Origin: Bacteroidia bacterium
GTDB taxonomy: Bacteria > Bacteroidota > Bacteroidia > J057
Direction: 5' to 3'
NCBI GenBank assembly: GCA_033391075.1
Contig: JAWPMV010000005.1
Location: 124,001-188,000, forward strand
DNA length: 64,000 nucleotides
The position numbers and the translations under genes were made by a program. The notes under the pieces were generated by a model. That model was not told where the DNA came from and searched no databases. It saw only the letters and a program-made list of their open reading frames with translations. Positions within the stretch are counted from its first letter, which is position 1. Every line of letters begins with the position of its first letter. Positions 1 through 9,114 of this stretch are shown here, one piece after another.

Positions 1-1
1 T

Positions 2-73
2 GGCAGTCAAAATAATGCGAGAAATGAGGTTCGCAAGGCAATCCGGGAGAAGCAGGCTCAAGTCAGTGATTAA
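2..73 (+). CDS. C-terminal end of an unidentified protein (partial)
   Basis: The window opens inside a reading frame that runs 23 codons to a TAA at 71-73, ending in a charged, helical-looking tail (...REKQAQVSD). Too little is present to name the family. A strong hairpin terminator lies about 150 bases downstream on the same strand, which supports this being the end of a real transcription unit. The next gene on this strand is the sugar transferase at 707. Confidence 0.5.
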   Translation, partial: GSQNNARNEVRKAIREKQAQVSD

Positions 74-223
74 GTCCGTCTCTATTAATTTAGAACTGTC
101 TATACATGAAATAGCTACCTAGTTTCTCTATCCGGGAAAGTTTCCGATCTGCTGCTAGGTAAGCGAACAGAATAAAAAATAATTCGATTTGGGGAGACTC
201 AATCCCCAATATCTGAATTTATC

Positions 224-263
224 ATTGCCGGCTCCTGCATTTTCTGCGGAGCCGGCAATTTTT
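224..263 (+). terminator. Rho-independent terminator
   Basis: A perfect 12-bp stem (ATTGCCGGCTCC at 224-235 pairing with GGAGCCGGCAAT at 248-259) with a 12-base loop is followed by a T run at 259-263. It is GC-rich inside an AT-rich region and suits termination of rightward transcription from the gene ending at 73. A weaker 7-bp hairpin (TTGGGGA at 189-195 with TCCCCAA at 203-209) precedes it. Confidence 0.8.
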
Positions 264-706
264 GTCACGATTCATCTCTTTTTAATTAGTTCGGAAAGGG
301 AATGAAAAGACAACATTGGTAACGAGCTGATTCCCATTCAAAAAAATAGGATTTAAACTCATCCCTTCTATACTACCGTTCACCCAGAGTATTCTACTGT
401 TCCTCCGAAAAATTGAACATTTCAAGGCAAAAAAACATTAGCCAGCTTTTTTAAGATTACCTTTAGACCAAGGAAATATTAGGTACTTTTTTAATTTTTA
501 AATACATCCATAATAAAGTAGCAGGCAGGATAACTGCATGGCTCCGGAAGTACTAAAAATTAAGCTTATTCGAATTTTGATACTTGTGTTTATCCCCCGT
601 AACTTCTTAAATAGGCAGATTCAAGTATTGCTCTGGCATAAGATTTCCGTACAGCCAAAACGACTCTATAATCTAATTGGGTTTAGAGTTCTAAATGTAA
701 TCAGGA
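264..706. other. AT-rich intergenic region without a recognisable gene
   Basis: About 440 bases between the terminator and the sugar transferase gene. No convincing coding sequence is seen on either strand. A 59-codon open frame at 538-717 overlaps the next gene start and has random-looking basic composition. The region presumably holds the promoter of the transferase, but no clear Bacteroidota -7 box (TAnnTTTG) could be assigned. Confidence 0.5.
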
Positions 707-2116
707 ATGATTGTTAAAAAACAGAGGATAGTCTTTGCCTATTTAATAATTGAACTTCTCTTACTCAATCTCGCGTATATTCCATTTTATATGGGAAGAT
801 TCGGCGAAATACTTCAACCCTCCTTTTGGGGAAACTTTATTCAATCTCCTCTTTTCGCCTTCATCCTGTTCAATCTTAGCTGGTTACTGATTGTCGCCTT
901 TAAAGGGGCAAATGAAATCTATTTAAGTGAGAATCATTTGAAAAGATTTAAGCACCTGACGATCAATATTCTCGGTTATATGGGGATACTTTCCTCACTT
1001 ATGCTTGTATTTGAGGTAATCGACTTTGAATGGCAACTGCTGATTTTGCCCCTCAGCCTTTTTGCCGTGCTCAATTTTCTCAGTTTTGCCTGGATTTCAA
1101 AAGTTTTCAGATCGAAAATAAGAGAACAAGCCTTCGGCTCAAATTTACTCATTATCGGTGACGGGAAAAGTGGTAGAGAAGTGATGAATTTTAGCAAAAA
1201 CAACCAACATCTGGGCTATGGCGTCCTGGGATATGTAGTAGATGAGGAAGGAAAGCTGGGAACAAATCAGGAAATTAATGTATTGGGAGAATTAAAAGAC
1301 TTAGGACAAATTCTCGACAATGTACCTGTTCATGAGATGGTCATCACCTTGCCACGTGAAGAAGATGAAAAAATCCGTCATGCAATAGAAGAGGCCAACT
1401 ATAGAGGAATTCGCATAAGCATGATCCAGGACAATCCGGAATGGATGGGACATAATTTCAAGGACTATAGACTGGGAGATTTGAACATTATGCAGTTGCG
1501 ACAAACGCCTCTGGATGATTTCAAACGCTTTATGCTAAAGAAGGTATTTGATACCCTATTTGCATTGGCAGTCCTGGTCCTCTTATCTCCCGTCTATCTT
1601 ATCATAGGATTGATGATCGTCATTGAATCGGGCTTTCCGGTTTTCTATACTCCTACAAGGAAAAGGGAAGCAGGCATGACTTTTAAATGCTATAAATTCC
1701 GGACCATGAATGTGTGTGATGATCCGAATGCAGGTACAAAATCAACTGTCAAAGACGATCCCCGGCTAACCAAAATGGGGAAATTTCTCCGTAAAAAGGA
1801 TTTGGATGAATTACCCCAATTTTTCAATGTTCTCAAAGGAGAAATGAGTGTTGTGGGTCCTCGGCCCCATCGTGTTCATTTGAAGCAGGACTTTAGAAGT
1901 GTCGTGCAGGAGTACATGGTCAGGCATTATGTCAAACCCGGCATTACCGGTTGGGCACAGGTAAATGGATGGCGTGGTCCTACAGTTACCCAGGAACAAA
2001 AAGAGGAACGGATCAAGCACGACCTTTGGTACATTGAAAACTGGAGTTTTTGGCTAGATGTAAAAATTGTCTTTCTGACAGTCTTCGGAAAGAAAACCCG
2101 CAAGAATGCATTTTAA
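707..2116 (+). CDS. Exopolysaccharide polyprenyl-phosphate sugar-1-phosphate transferase (WcaJ/WbaP type)
   Basis: Predicted inner-membrane enzyme that starts a polysaccharide repeat unit by moving a sugar-1-phosphate from an NDP-sugar to undecaprenyl phosphate. The 469 residues show four hydrophobic segments in the first 135, a soluble CoA-binding-like region with a glycine-rich loop (GDGKSG, 151-156), a fifth membrane segment near 282-305, and the conserved catalytic half. That half carries KFRTM (330-334), DELPQ (367-371), SVVGPRP (381-387) and PGITGWAQ (411-418), which are hallmarks of the bacterial sugar transferase family. Length is normal for full-length WcaJ proteins. The sugar donor cannot be told from sequence. 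No other glycosyltransferases lie nearby, so the rest of the capsule/EPS cluster may lie to the left. Confidence 0.93.
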   Translation: MIVKKQRIVFAYLIIELLLLNLAYIPFYMGRFGEILQPSFWGNFIQSPLFAFILFNLSWLLIVAFKGANEIYLSENHLKRFKHLTINILGYMGILSSLMLVFEVIDFEWQLLILPLSLFAVLNFLSFAWISKVFRSKIREQAFGSNLLIIGDGKSGREVMNFSKNNQHLGYGVLGYVVDEEGKLGTNQEINVLGELKDLGQILDNVPVHEMVITLPREEDEKIRHAIEEANYRGIRISMIQDNPEWMGHNFKDYRLGDLNIMQLRQTPLDDFKRFMLKKVFDTLFALAVLVLLSPVYLIIGLMIVIESGFPVFYTPTRKREAGMTFKCYKFRTMNVCDDPNAGTKSTVKDDPRLTKMGKFLRKKDLDELPQFFNVLKGEMSVVGPRPHRVHLKQDFRSVVQEYMVRHYVKPGITGWAQVNGWRGPTVTQEQKEERIKHDLWYIENWSFWLDVKIVFLTVFGKKTRKNAF

Positions 2117-2133
2117 GCTATCAAAGCTCTCCC

Positions 2134-2880
2134 TTAAAAATAATCTTCAGCAGCTGGGCAAAATTTAAAGGCATAAATGATGTCCTGAATAGCCTGAATC
2201 TCATCCTGGCTAATATTTCTCTCAAAGTTTCCGCCCGAACCAATCAGGATAAGTTTTGCCTGCTCAGATTCAATCATATTCAGAATCATTGTGTGGGTAG
2301 TCGCATTGTACTTTTGGTCAAAAAATTCCCAATATGATTCTTCCTCCTTGCCATGAATAATTTCTGATTCAGGGGCAAAGGTATAATCTCTATCCTCGCA
2401 TTGAATCGTATAACCCAGAAGATCAAGGGGTTTATCTCCCTCATATTGTATGCGGAAACGAATCCAGTGTTCATTTTCTCTTTCGCCTAAATAAAGATGG
2501 AATGATTGCTTATTGGTGTATTGAGTTGTTGAGGAAGCATAATACCAGCTGATTCCTTCCTGTAAATCATAGTCTTTTCGGAGTCGAGCGAAAGCATCCT
2601 CTTTTTGTTCTTGTTTTTTCTGATAATCGCTCTGAAGGTTGTCCTTTGCCATAGAAATAATGGCATTGGCAAGCGATATATCTCGCTTCTCCTGAGATTC
2701 CGCAAGTACATGTACAGCATAGATACGGGCAGAATCCCAATTGTTTTGCTGCATATGCATACGCGCATCTTCAATACTATATCTGTGTTGAGATGAATTA
2801 GGAGTACAACTAAAAAGGGAGGTACTGAGGATTAAGAGAGTCAGGAGACGGCTTACGAATATGGGTATATAAAGGGGCAT
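2134..2880 (-). CDS. Hypothetical lipoprotein
   Basis: A 248-residue protein with an N-terminal hydrophobic stretch ending in LFSC (Cys 25), a typical lipoprotein signal, so it is probably anchored in the outer or inner membrane. Residues about 35-105 are charged and helical (YSIEDARMHMQQNNWDSARI...), resembling a TPR-like segment. The C-terminal half alternates aromatic and charged residues and looks like a beta-rich domain. I do not recognise a family. It is convergent with the sugar transferase (17 bases apart) and divergent from the CotH gene. Confidence 0.75.
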   Translation of the reverse strand: MPLYIPIFVSRLLTLLILSTSLFSCTPNSSQHRYSIEDARMHMQQNNWDSARIYAVHVLAESQEKRDISLANAIISMAKDNLQSDYQKKQEQKEDAFARLRKDYDLQEGISWYYASSTTQYTNKQSFHLYLGERENEHWIRFRIQYEGDKPLDLLGYTIQCEDRDYTFAPESEIIHGKEEESYWEFFDQKYNATTHTMILNMIESEQAKLILIGSGGNFERNISQDEIQAIQDIIYAFKFCPAAEDYF

Positions 2881-3226
2881 GTGTGAGAACGGAGTTTGTG
2901 CATCTCAAAAGTAAAAAGTCTTGCCGCTTTTTTCATGAGAAAAAGAATTCAAATATTACGTATTGTTTCCCTTCTGAAATAATACGCATAGGCCCAGACG
3001 TTAATTTTTTACATTTCAAAAACTATTTTATTGATGTAGAACACTTTTTTTATTAAAAATGTTACATAAGTATAAGTATGCGAGGGAATCCATTTAGGGG
3101 AAAGCTTCCTTATCTTTTATTAGGGTCAAGCCTGTTTGGGGAAATTCAACTGTAAATTTGTCGCTTTAAGGGCTTTTCCAATAAGTTCATTTGCGTAGAT
3201 TTTCACTTTCTTTCTATTTTAGTCCA
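2881..3226. other. Divergent intergenic region (lipoprotein / CotH)
   Basis: 346 bases separate two divergently oriented secreted-protein genes and should hold both promoters. On the plus strand TAAATTTG at 3153-3160 matches the Bacteroidota -7 consensus TAnnTTTG and lies 66 bases before the CotH ATG. The nearest upstream TTTG (3135-3138) is only 14 bases away, too close for a standard -33 box, so the assignment is weak. No small gene is evident. Confidence 0.35.
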
Positions 3227-4840
3227 ATGAAGCTGAACTTGCTCTTTTTCTTCTTCCTGATTATAAATTCTTTTCCAGCAATAGCCCAGGAAATTCTCGA
3301 TTCTTCTCCCCTACCCATCGTTGTCATCAATACGCAGGGACAAATCATTCTGGATGATCCTCGGATACAAGCCAGAATGGGTATTATCACCAATGAAGAT
3401 GGCAATCGGAACCTTTTGAGTGATCCATTCAATGAGTATGATGGCCGCATAAGCATAGAGATCCGGGGATCTTCGTCTCAGCTGTTCCCCAAGAAAGGTT
3501 ATGGACTGGAAACCCAAATGCCCGATGGAAGCAATAGAAATGTATCTCTGCTCGGTATGCCCAAGGAAAATGACTGGATACTTCATGGTCCCTTCTCCGA
3601 TAAATCTCTGCTTAGAAATCATTTAGCCTTTTCTCTGGGAGCCAAACTGGGGCAATATACCCCAAGGACGCGCCTGGTGGAATTGATCCTGAATGAAGAT
3701 TATCAGGGCATATACCTACTCATGGAAAAGATCAAGCGGGATGATGATAGAGTTGATATTGAAAAACTCTCTCCTACGACCCTGAGTACTGATTCCCTTT
3801 CGGGAGGCTATATTATCAAGTTAGATAAAGGGACCGGTTCGGGTGCATGGCAGGGTTGGAACAGCCAGGCCGGTAGTTTTTTCCAATATGACTATCCAGA
3901 TTCAGAAGATATAAATGCCGCCCAGGAGGTATATATCCAAAGCTATGTAGATTCGATGGAAGAAGCCCTTTTCAGTCCGCTTTATCAGGATTCAGAAATA
4001 GGCTACCGTAAATTTTTGGATGAAGCATCCTTCATCAATTTTATTCTGATCAATGAATTGAGCAAAAATGTAGATGGGTATAGACTCTCCACCTTTTTTC
4101 ACAAAGAGAGGGGGGGCAAATTAAAAGCAGGGCCTATCTGGGATTATAATTTGGCCTTTGGCAATGCGAATTATTGTTCGGGATCAGGAACCTTCGGCTG
4201 GGGATTGAATTTCAATCAATTTTGCCCGGGAGATGGAGCCAATATCAACAACTATTGGGATCGCCTGTTAACGGATCCTGCTTTTGGGAAAGCAGTGGGT
4301 GAAAGGTGGGCTGATTTAAGAGAAGGTAGTTTCCATACCGACAGCATCATGTCTCTCATCGATAACTTCCAGCTTCAAATGGATGACGCAGTTGAGCGCA
4401 ACTTCGATCGCTGGCCAATTTTGGGTACCTGGATTTGGCCCAATGTGGAAGTAGCAGCTTCCTATCCGGGAGAAATTCAATACCTCAAAGACTGGATAAG
4501 AGACCGCCTGGATTGGATGGATCAAAATATGCCCTTTATTAGTAAACAGGTTCTCGGAGTATATAGTCGGCCATCCATTAGTGTATATCCCAATCCCTTC
4601 GAAAATGAGATAAACCTCAATGTTACCAGTACCATTAGTGATGAACTGATTTTAGAGGTTCTGGATCTTCGTGGTAAAGTCGTTCGGGAACTGGAGATTA
4701 TCCGAGAGTCTGGCTTTACCCTGATTTATCAATGGGATGGGAAAAGCTCAAACGGTACAGATCCGGGATCAGGTATTTATCTCTATCGTCTACGGAAAGG
4801 AGAAATTCTCATTGAAAACGGAAAGTTGATCAGGAAATAA
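3227..4840 (+). CDS. Secreted CotH-kinase family protein with T9SS sorting domain
   Basis: CotH proteins are atypical kinases, known to phosphorylate spore-coat proteins in Bacillus; in Bacteroidota they are secreted and mostly uncharacterised. An ATG at 3227 is preferred over an upstream in-frame TTG because it directly gives a signal peptide (MKLNLLFFFFLII...AIAQ). The product is 537 residues. The CotH core includes IEIRGSSSQ, NDWILHGPFSDKSLLRN, YQGIYLLMEKIKR and GPIWDYNLAFGN. The last roughly 80 residues (VYPNPFENEINL to YLYRLRKGE...IRK) form a type A type IX secretion sorting domain, so the protein is exported by the T9SS and probably attached to the surface. It stops one base before the convergent serC stop. 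Confidence 0.9.
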   Translation: MKLNLLFFFFLIINSFPAIAQEILDSSPLPIVVINTQGQIILDDPRIQARMGIITNEDGNRNLLSDPFNEYDGRISIEIRGSSSQLFPKKGYGLETQMPDGSNRNVSLLGMPKENDWILHGPFSDKSLLRNHLAFSLGAKLGQYTPRTRLVELILNEDYQGIYLLMEKIKRDDDRVDIEKLSPTTLSTDSLSGGYIIKLDKGTGSGAWQGWNSQAGSFFQYDYPDSEDINAAQEVYIQSYVDSMEEALFSPLYQDSEIGYRKFLDEASFINFILINELSKNVDGYRLSTFFHKERGGKLKAGPIWDYNLAFGNANYCSGSGTFGWGLNFNQFCPGDGANINNYWDRLLTDPAFGKAVGERWADLREGSFHTDSIMSLIDNFQLQMDDAVERNFDRWPILGTWIWPNVEVAASYPGEIQYLKDWIRDRLDWMDQNMPFISKQVLGVYSRPSISVYPNPFENEINLNVTSTISDELILEVLDLRGKVVRELEIIRESGFTLIYQWDGKSSNGTDPGSGIYLYRLRKGEILIENGKLIRK

Positions 4841-5929
4841 TCAGGCATTCCTTTTTTCAAAGGCTTTCATAAAGTTCACCAATTCCTCAACTCCTGCCAG
4901 AGGCATAGGATTATAAATACTTGCCCGCATGCCTCCCAGGGTACGGTAACCTTTCAGCGTTTTTAGGCCCACCTTATCTGCCTCAGCAATGAATTTAGCA
5001 TCCATCTCAGCATTTCTACTCCGAAATGGGACATTCATCAGAGAGCGATCCCTGCCTTTCACATTGGCATCAAAAAACGCTGATTCATCCAAAAAGTCAT
5101 AGAGCATTTGTGCCTTTTTTCGGTTCCTTTTTTCCATCTCAGCTACCCCACCCTGTCTGATCGTCCAGTCAAAAACCAATCCTGCCATATAAATAGAAAA
5201 ACATGGAGGTGTATTATAAGCAGACTTTTTGGCTGCATGTGTACTGTATTTCAGCATGAGGGGAGTTTGCTCCATTTCTTTACCTACCAGCTCTTTTCTG
5301 ACAATCACGAGGGTAAGACCGGCAGGTCCGATGTTTTTCTGTGCACCAGCATAGATCAATCCAAAATCATCCACTTTATATGCACGAGAAAGAATGTCTG
5401 AAGACATATCCGCTACCAGGGGAACGTTCCCGGTATCTGGAATGGAAGGCATACAGGTGCCGAAAATCGTATTGTTTGTAGTAATGTGAATATAATCCGC
5501 CTCCGAATCGAAGTTCAAATCTTCAATTGCCGGAATATAGTTATAGTTCTGATCGGCTGAGGAAGCCACTACCCGAACTTCTCCGTACCTGCGAGCTTCT
5601 CCAATGGCTTTCTTAGACCAGTTCCCGGTATCGAGGATATCGGCCTTTTTCGAATGCCTGAACAGATTGAGAGGAACCATGGAGAACTGGCTACTGGCTC
5701 CTCCTTGAAGAAAGAGAACATAATACTCTTCCCCAATTCCCATGAGCTTTCTGAGGCTTTCCTCTGCCCTATCCAGGATGTCAATAAAGTCAGCAGATCT
5801 GTGGCTCATTTCCATCACAGAGATTCCCCTTCCCTGGTAGTCCAGGAGTTCAGCTTGTGCATGTTCCAGCACCTCCTTAGGAAGGACTGCTGGCCCCGCT
5901 GAGAAATTATAGACCTTTTGCTTGTTCAT
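4841..5929 (-). CDS. serC: Phosphoserine aminotransferase
   Basis: PLP enzyme that converts 3-phosphohydroxypyruvate and glutamate to phosphoserine in serine synthesis, and can act in the pyridoxal-phosphate pathway. The ATG at 5929 gives 362 residues, the usual family length, starting MNKQKVYNFSAGPAVLP; the SAGPA motif near the N-terminus is diagnostic. An upstream TTG would add eight non-conserved residues. The PLP lysine is in AGAQKNIGPAG (Lys 198), with VADMSSD (Asp 174) as the cofactor-contacting aspartate. serA is not next to it. The gene ends immediately against the convergent CotH gene (stop codons at 4838-4840 and 4841-4843). Confidence 0.95.
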   Translation of the reverse strand: MNKQKVYNFSAGPAVLPKEVLEHAQAELLDYQGRGISVMEMSHRSADFIDILDRAEESLRKLMGIGEEYYVLFLQGGASSQFSMVPLNLFRHSKKADILDTGNWSKKAIGEARRYGEVRVVASSADQNYNYIPAIEDLNFDSEADYIHITTNNTIFGTCMPSIPDTGNVPLVADMSSDILSRAYKVDDFGLIYAGAQKNIGPAGLTLVIVRKELVGKEMEQTPLMLKYSTHAAKKSAYNTPPCFSIYMAGLVFDWTIRQGGVAEMEKRNRKKAQMLYDFLDESAFFDANVKGRDRSLMNVPFRSRNAEMDAKFIAEADKVGLKTLKGYRTLGGMRASIYNPMPLAGVEELVNFMKAFEKRNA

Positions 5930-6044
5930 CAGGCTTATTTTTGAGAGCGCCAAAATACTCTCATTCCCATATAAATAAAATATTTCTTTTCCGTCCTTGG
6001 CGAATTTTTCTCAACTTCCTTTAGATTTTTTTAATTCCAGAAGA

Positions 6045-6977
6045 ATGGACGCTATTACTACTGCTCAAACCAGCATACAAAACTATTTGGAAATCTTCCT
6101 TCTTGGCCTTATCATTTACGGTCTTATTGAGATCGCATACCTCTATTTTTTCCGCAAGTATAAAAAGATGCATGAATTTCGACAGAATGGGATCAATTTT
6201 CTCTTTGTCATCGGGATGAATGCCTTGATGTCGGTTTTAATTGGGACCATCGGATTGGCGGTCTTTAGTTTGTGGGGCTATACATATGCCATTTTCGAAA
6301 GCGATCTGAGCTGGTATTGGTGGATCTATGGCTTGCTGGTATATGAATTCTTCTACTGGGTTCAACATTGGTTGGCACATAAAGTCCGCTTTTTCTGGTG
6401 TCTGCATTCTCCTCATCATGCCCCAGAATCAATGAACATGTTTGTGGGCTTCAATCACAATTTCCTGGAAACCATTTTCTATATGCCATTCTTTTTTGGG
6501 TTTTTCCCGGCCTTGTTAGGGGTAAATCCTATTATCATTCTTGTAGTGGGAGCTGTTGATGCGATTTGGGGAAATTTGCTCCATATCAATGAGGAAGTGA
6601 TGCCGGGGAAATATGGTTTTTTGGAAAAGTTTTTACAAACGCCCTCTTATCATCGGGTGCATCATGCTCAAAACGTCCGCTATATGGACACCAACTACAA
6701 TTCTATGACCCTTTTTTGGGATTGGGTCCTGGGAACTTTACAGCCATTGCAAGCAGAGGAAAAAGTCAAATACGGTATTACCCGAGAGGTAGATACAGGA
6801 AGTTTCTGGGATGTACAATTTGGAGAATATGCCTTGCTGCTGAAGGATATTTGGAAGGCGCCGGGTCTAAGAAACAAACTTCTATATCTGGCCATGCCTC
6901 CGGGTTGGTCGCATGAAGGAGAGCACAAAACCGTGAAAGTTCTAAAGGGGCAGTTAAAAGAAAAAGAATTAGCCTAA
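6045..6977 (+). CDS. Sterol desaturase / fatty acid hydroxylase family membrane protein
   Basis: Integral membrane di-iron oxygenase of the fatty acid hydroxylase superfamily; members hydroxylate or desaturate lipids, sterols or carotenoids. An ATG at 6045 (310 residues) is chosen over an upstream TTG. Hydrophobic segments near 12-36, 50-75, 90-106 and 145-172 flank the histidine clusters HWLAH (108-112), HSPHH (121-125), HNFLE (138), HINEE (180) and HRVHH (203-207), which are the expected iron ligands. The substrate is unknown; ornithine- or hydroxy-lipid synthesis are options. Its last 9 bases overlap the end of the convergent epimerase gene. Confidence 0.88.
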   Translation: MDAITTAQTSIQNYLEIFLLGLIIYGLIEIAYLYFFRKYKKMHEFRQNGINFLFVIGMNALMSVLIGTIGLAVFSLWGYTYAIFESDLSWYWWIYGLLVYEFFYWVQHWLAHKVRFFWCLHSPHHAPESMNMFVGFNHNFLETIFYMPFFFGFFPALLGVNPIIILVVGAVDAIWGNLLHINEEVMPGKYGFLEKFLQTPSYHRVHHAQNVRYMDTNYNSMTLFWDWVLGTLQPLQAEEKVKYGITREVDTGSFWDVQFGEYALLLKDIWKAPGLRNKLLYLAMPPGWSHEGEHKTVKVLKGQLKEKELA

Positions 6978-8159
6978 AGAGATCTTTTGTAAACTTTGAG
7001 CGCATTGAAACAAACCTCTGGGAACATGAAAGCATCCTTTCCATTTACCTCCTTTGAGGCTTAGCAAAGGGCTACCGCTTCTAGTTAGGTATCCATACCA
7101 TTCGCCATATTCAGGATCAGAGAAATGAGTCCAGGCATACTCATGGATCCGTTTAAACCAAGTCCAACATGCAGCATCCCCACTAAATAGATAGGCTTTG
7201 GAAAGGGCTACCAGTGTCTCCAGATGAACCCACCAAAGCTTTTGATCCCATTCCAGTTGTTCTGTTGGATGTCCTTTTCGATCCAGAAAGTAAAAGATGC
7301 CTCCAAATTCTTTATCCCATCCATATTCCAGCATAAATAGCATTCGGTCTTTTGCCAGTTCCATCAAAGCCTTATCAGATTTCCTTTCCGCCAAATCCAT
7401 GATAAACCACATAGCCTCTATGGCATGTCCAGGATTGAGAAGTCGACCAGAAAAACTATCAGACAAGTTGCCATTAGGACCCACATTTTCCAATATCAAT
7501 CCTGATTCCTCATCATAAAAAACCTCCATGACTTCATGGATAACTGTTTCTATGGTTTGTTCTACAAATTCCTTTTCCAGCAAATCTTCCAGTTCCAATG
7601 AAAGATTGCAAAGGATCATAGGTAAGGCAAAATTTTTCAACTCACGACTAGCCGGATAGGCCTTATTGAATTTGCCTTTGGGATTGTTTTGTCTCTGAAG
7701 AATATTGGCGAAAGTTTGCTGAGCAATGACTGCATATTTTTCTTCTCCACTGGCCAGGGCATATTGTCCCATAGCCATGCTCGCAAAGCAATCTGAAAAA
7801 ATATTATAGGGCTGTACCAAAGCTTGCCCGCTTCGGTCCAAAGAGAAGTACCAATTGCCCTCCTGATCTCTGCCATGTTTCTCGAGGAAGTGAATTCCAT
7901 GAGCAGATAAGCTCAACCATTCCGGATTTTTTTGAAGTCGATTATACAGCATGCTAAAGGTCCAGGCTTGCCTTCCCTGTAGCCACATAAACTTATCCGT
8001 ATCATATACCTTTCCTTCTCGACTCAGGCAGCTAAAATATCCTCCGTACTCACGATCAATCGAGTATTTTTCCCAAAAGGGAATAACCCTTTGCCTTAAT
8101 TCGGCATCATAAAGTCTGGAAAGTGAAGCGGCTTCTTCTTGGATTGCTGCAGGGAACAT
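6969..8159 (-). CDS. N-acylglucosamine 2-epimerase (AGE/RnBP family)
   Basis: Cytoplasmic (alpha/alpha)6-barrel enzyme that interconverts GlcNAc and ManNAc, or epimerises related sugars at C2. The 396 residues resemble the animal RnBP subgroup closely: SIDREYGGYFSCL (33-45), MWLQGRQAW (58-66) and KGCFHVPR (374-381). The two histidines expected to catalyse proton transfer are in NPGHAIEA (His 245) and FHVPR (His 378). No signal peptide is present. It is the last gene of the leftward run susC-susD-FG-GAP-DUF4434-epimerase. With GH92 and GH130 nearby, a role in processing GlcNAc or ManNAc released from mannose-bearing glycans is plausible; cellobiose or mannobiose epimerase activity is less likely given the RnBP-like signatures. 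Confidence 0.85.
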   Translation of the reverse strand: MFPAAIQEEAASLSRLYDAELRQRVIPFWEKYSIDREYGGYFSCLSREGKVYDTDKFMWLQGRQAWTFSMLYNRLQKNPEWLSLSAHGIHFLEKHGRDQEGNWYFSLDRSGQALVQPYNIFSDCFASMAMGQYALASGEEKYAVIAQQTFANILQRQNNPKGKFNKAYPASRELKNFALPMILCNLSLELEDLLEKEFVEQTIETVIHEVMEVFYDEESGLILENVGPNGNLSDSFSGRLLNPGHAIEAMWFIMDLAERKSDKALMELAKDRMLFMLEYGWDKEFGGIFYFLDRKGHPTEQLEWDQKLWWVHLETLVALSKAYLFSGDAACWTWFKRIHEYAWTHFSDPEYGEWYGYLTRSGSPLLSLKGGKWKGCFHVPRGLFQCAQSLQKISLG

Positions 8160-8163
8160 TTGC

Positions 8164-9105
8164 TCAGGATTTGATCTCTTGGAGAAATTCTTGGTAACGA
8201 TTATATAGGTGGCCCGCCTGAGGATAGGCAGATTGCGGACTCATAAAATGAGAGAATTCGAAGGTAATGGCTTTCTCTAATCCGGCGGCTTTTGCTGCTT
8301 CCAGTTTCCGCCTGAGTTTGTCCCATTTTATAGGCAGAAATTTGATGGGCATGTCACGGTCAAAACTCTCTGCATTGGTCCAGGAGCGGATGCCATAGCG
8401 ATCAGCCATTTCTTTGTTCAGGGCAAAATAGTCTGCCAATTGATGGAGCTCTACATGTCCATCCTGAAAGGCTACAATATCGACCACTTCCTTTATGCCA
8501 TCAAATATCTCGGACCATTCTTCTTCATGCTGCTTGAGAGAGACACTTTCTGCCTTTTCCAGATTTGCCTTGCTACTGAGAATAGCTTTGGTCCCGTCTA
8601 TATAGGGAGAAATCAAAGTCGGCAAGCCTCCTGATATTTCTTTGCAATGTTTTGCCAGGGTTTTGTAGAGGGTTATAATGCTTCCCGTTCTTCGGCTTAC
8701 CTCCTGGGAAAGATACCAGCCTTTAAAGGCTTTCTTCTTTCCATACATTTCCCAGACCTCATCAATCACCCGTAAATTGATCTCCGTTTCTTTCTGAAAA
8801 TTCCCTTCTTCCCACCAGTATTTTCCTGAGTCGTATAAACCAAAATAAAAGCTCATCTCGAATTTCTCCGCAAGATTCAGGAAGAGCTCCAATAGATCCA
8901 CATAGGGCCTGTAGGCTCCTTCTTCCTGAATCAGGTATCTGGAGGGATAAGTCAATTGACGTTTGTAACCGGAGCGGATCAGAATCACCGTATCAATTCC
9001 GACTTTTTTCATATGCTGAAAGTCGGCTTCCCATTCTTCTTTTCCCCAATTTTGATGAGGAATATCATGAGATATTTCGTCCAGAAAAGTCCCGCTTATT
9101 TTCAC
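8164..9105 (-). CDS. DUF4434 TIM-barrel protein, glycoside hydrolase-like
   Basis: A 313-residue protein without signal peptide, so probably cytoplasmic. The N-terminus (KISGTFLDEI) and the pattern VDTVILIRSGY/YPSRYL...DLLELFLNLAEKFEMSFYFGLYDSG are typical of DUF4434, a TIM-barrel family distantly related to glycoside hydrolases. FKGWYLSQEV near 143 and FEFSHFMSP near 287 lie at strand ends and could supply acidic catalytic residues. The likely start is GTG at 9105, because the upstream FG-GAP gene stops nine bases before it and conserved sequence begins at residue 2. It lies 4 bases upstream of the epimerase, so the two are probably co-translated. The reaction is unknown. Confidence 0.8.
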   Translation of the reverse strand: MKISGTFLDEISHDIPHQNWGKEEWEADFQHMKKVGIDTVILIRSGYKRQLTYPSRYLIQEEGAYRPYVDLLELFLNLAEKFEMSFYFGLYDSGKYWWEEGNFQKETEINLRVIDEVWEMYGKKKAFKGWYLSQEVSRRTGSIITLYKTLAKHCKEISGGLPTLISPYIDGTKAILSSKANLEKAESVSLKQHEEEWSEIFDGIKEVVDIVAFQDGHVELHQLADYFALNKEMADRYGIRSWTNAESFDRDMPIKFLPIKWDKLRRKLEAAKAAGLEKAITFEFSHFMSPQSAYPQAGHLYNRYQEFLQEIKS

Positions 9106-9114
9106 AGTAGTAAA

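Noticed and set aside
538-717. 59-codon open frame upstream of the sugar transferase
   Set aside because: It overlaps the transferase start, has a random basic composition with no domain pattern, and no start signal; likely chance in AT-rich DNA.
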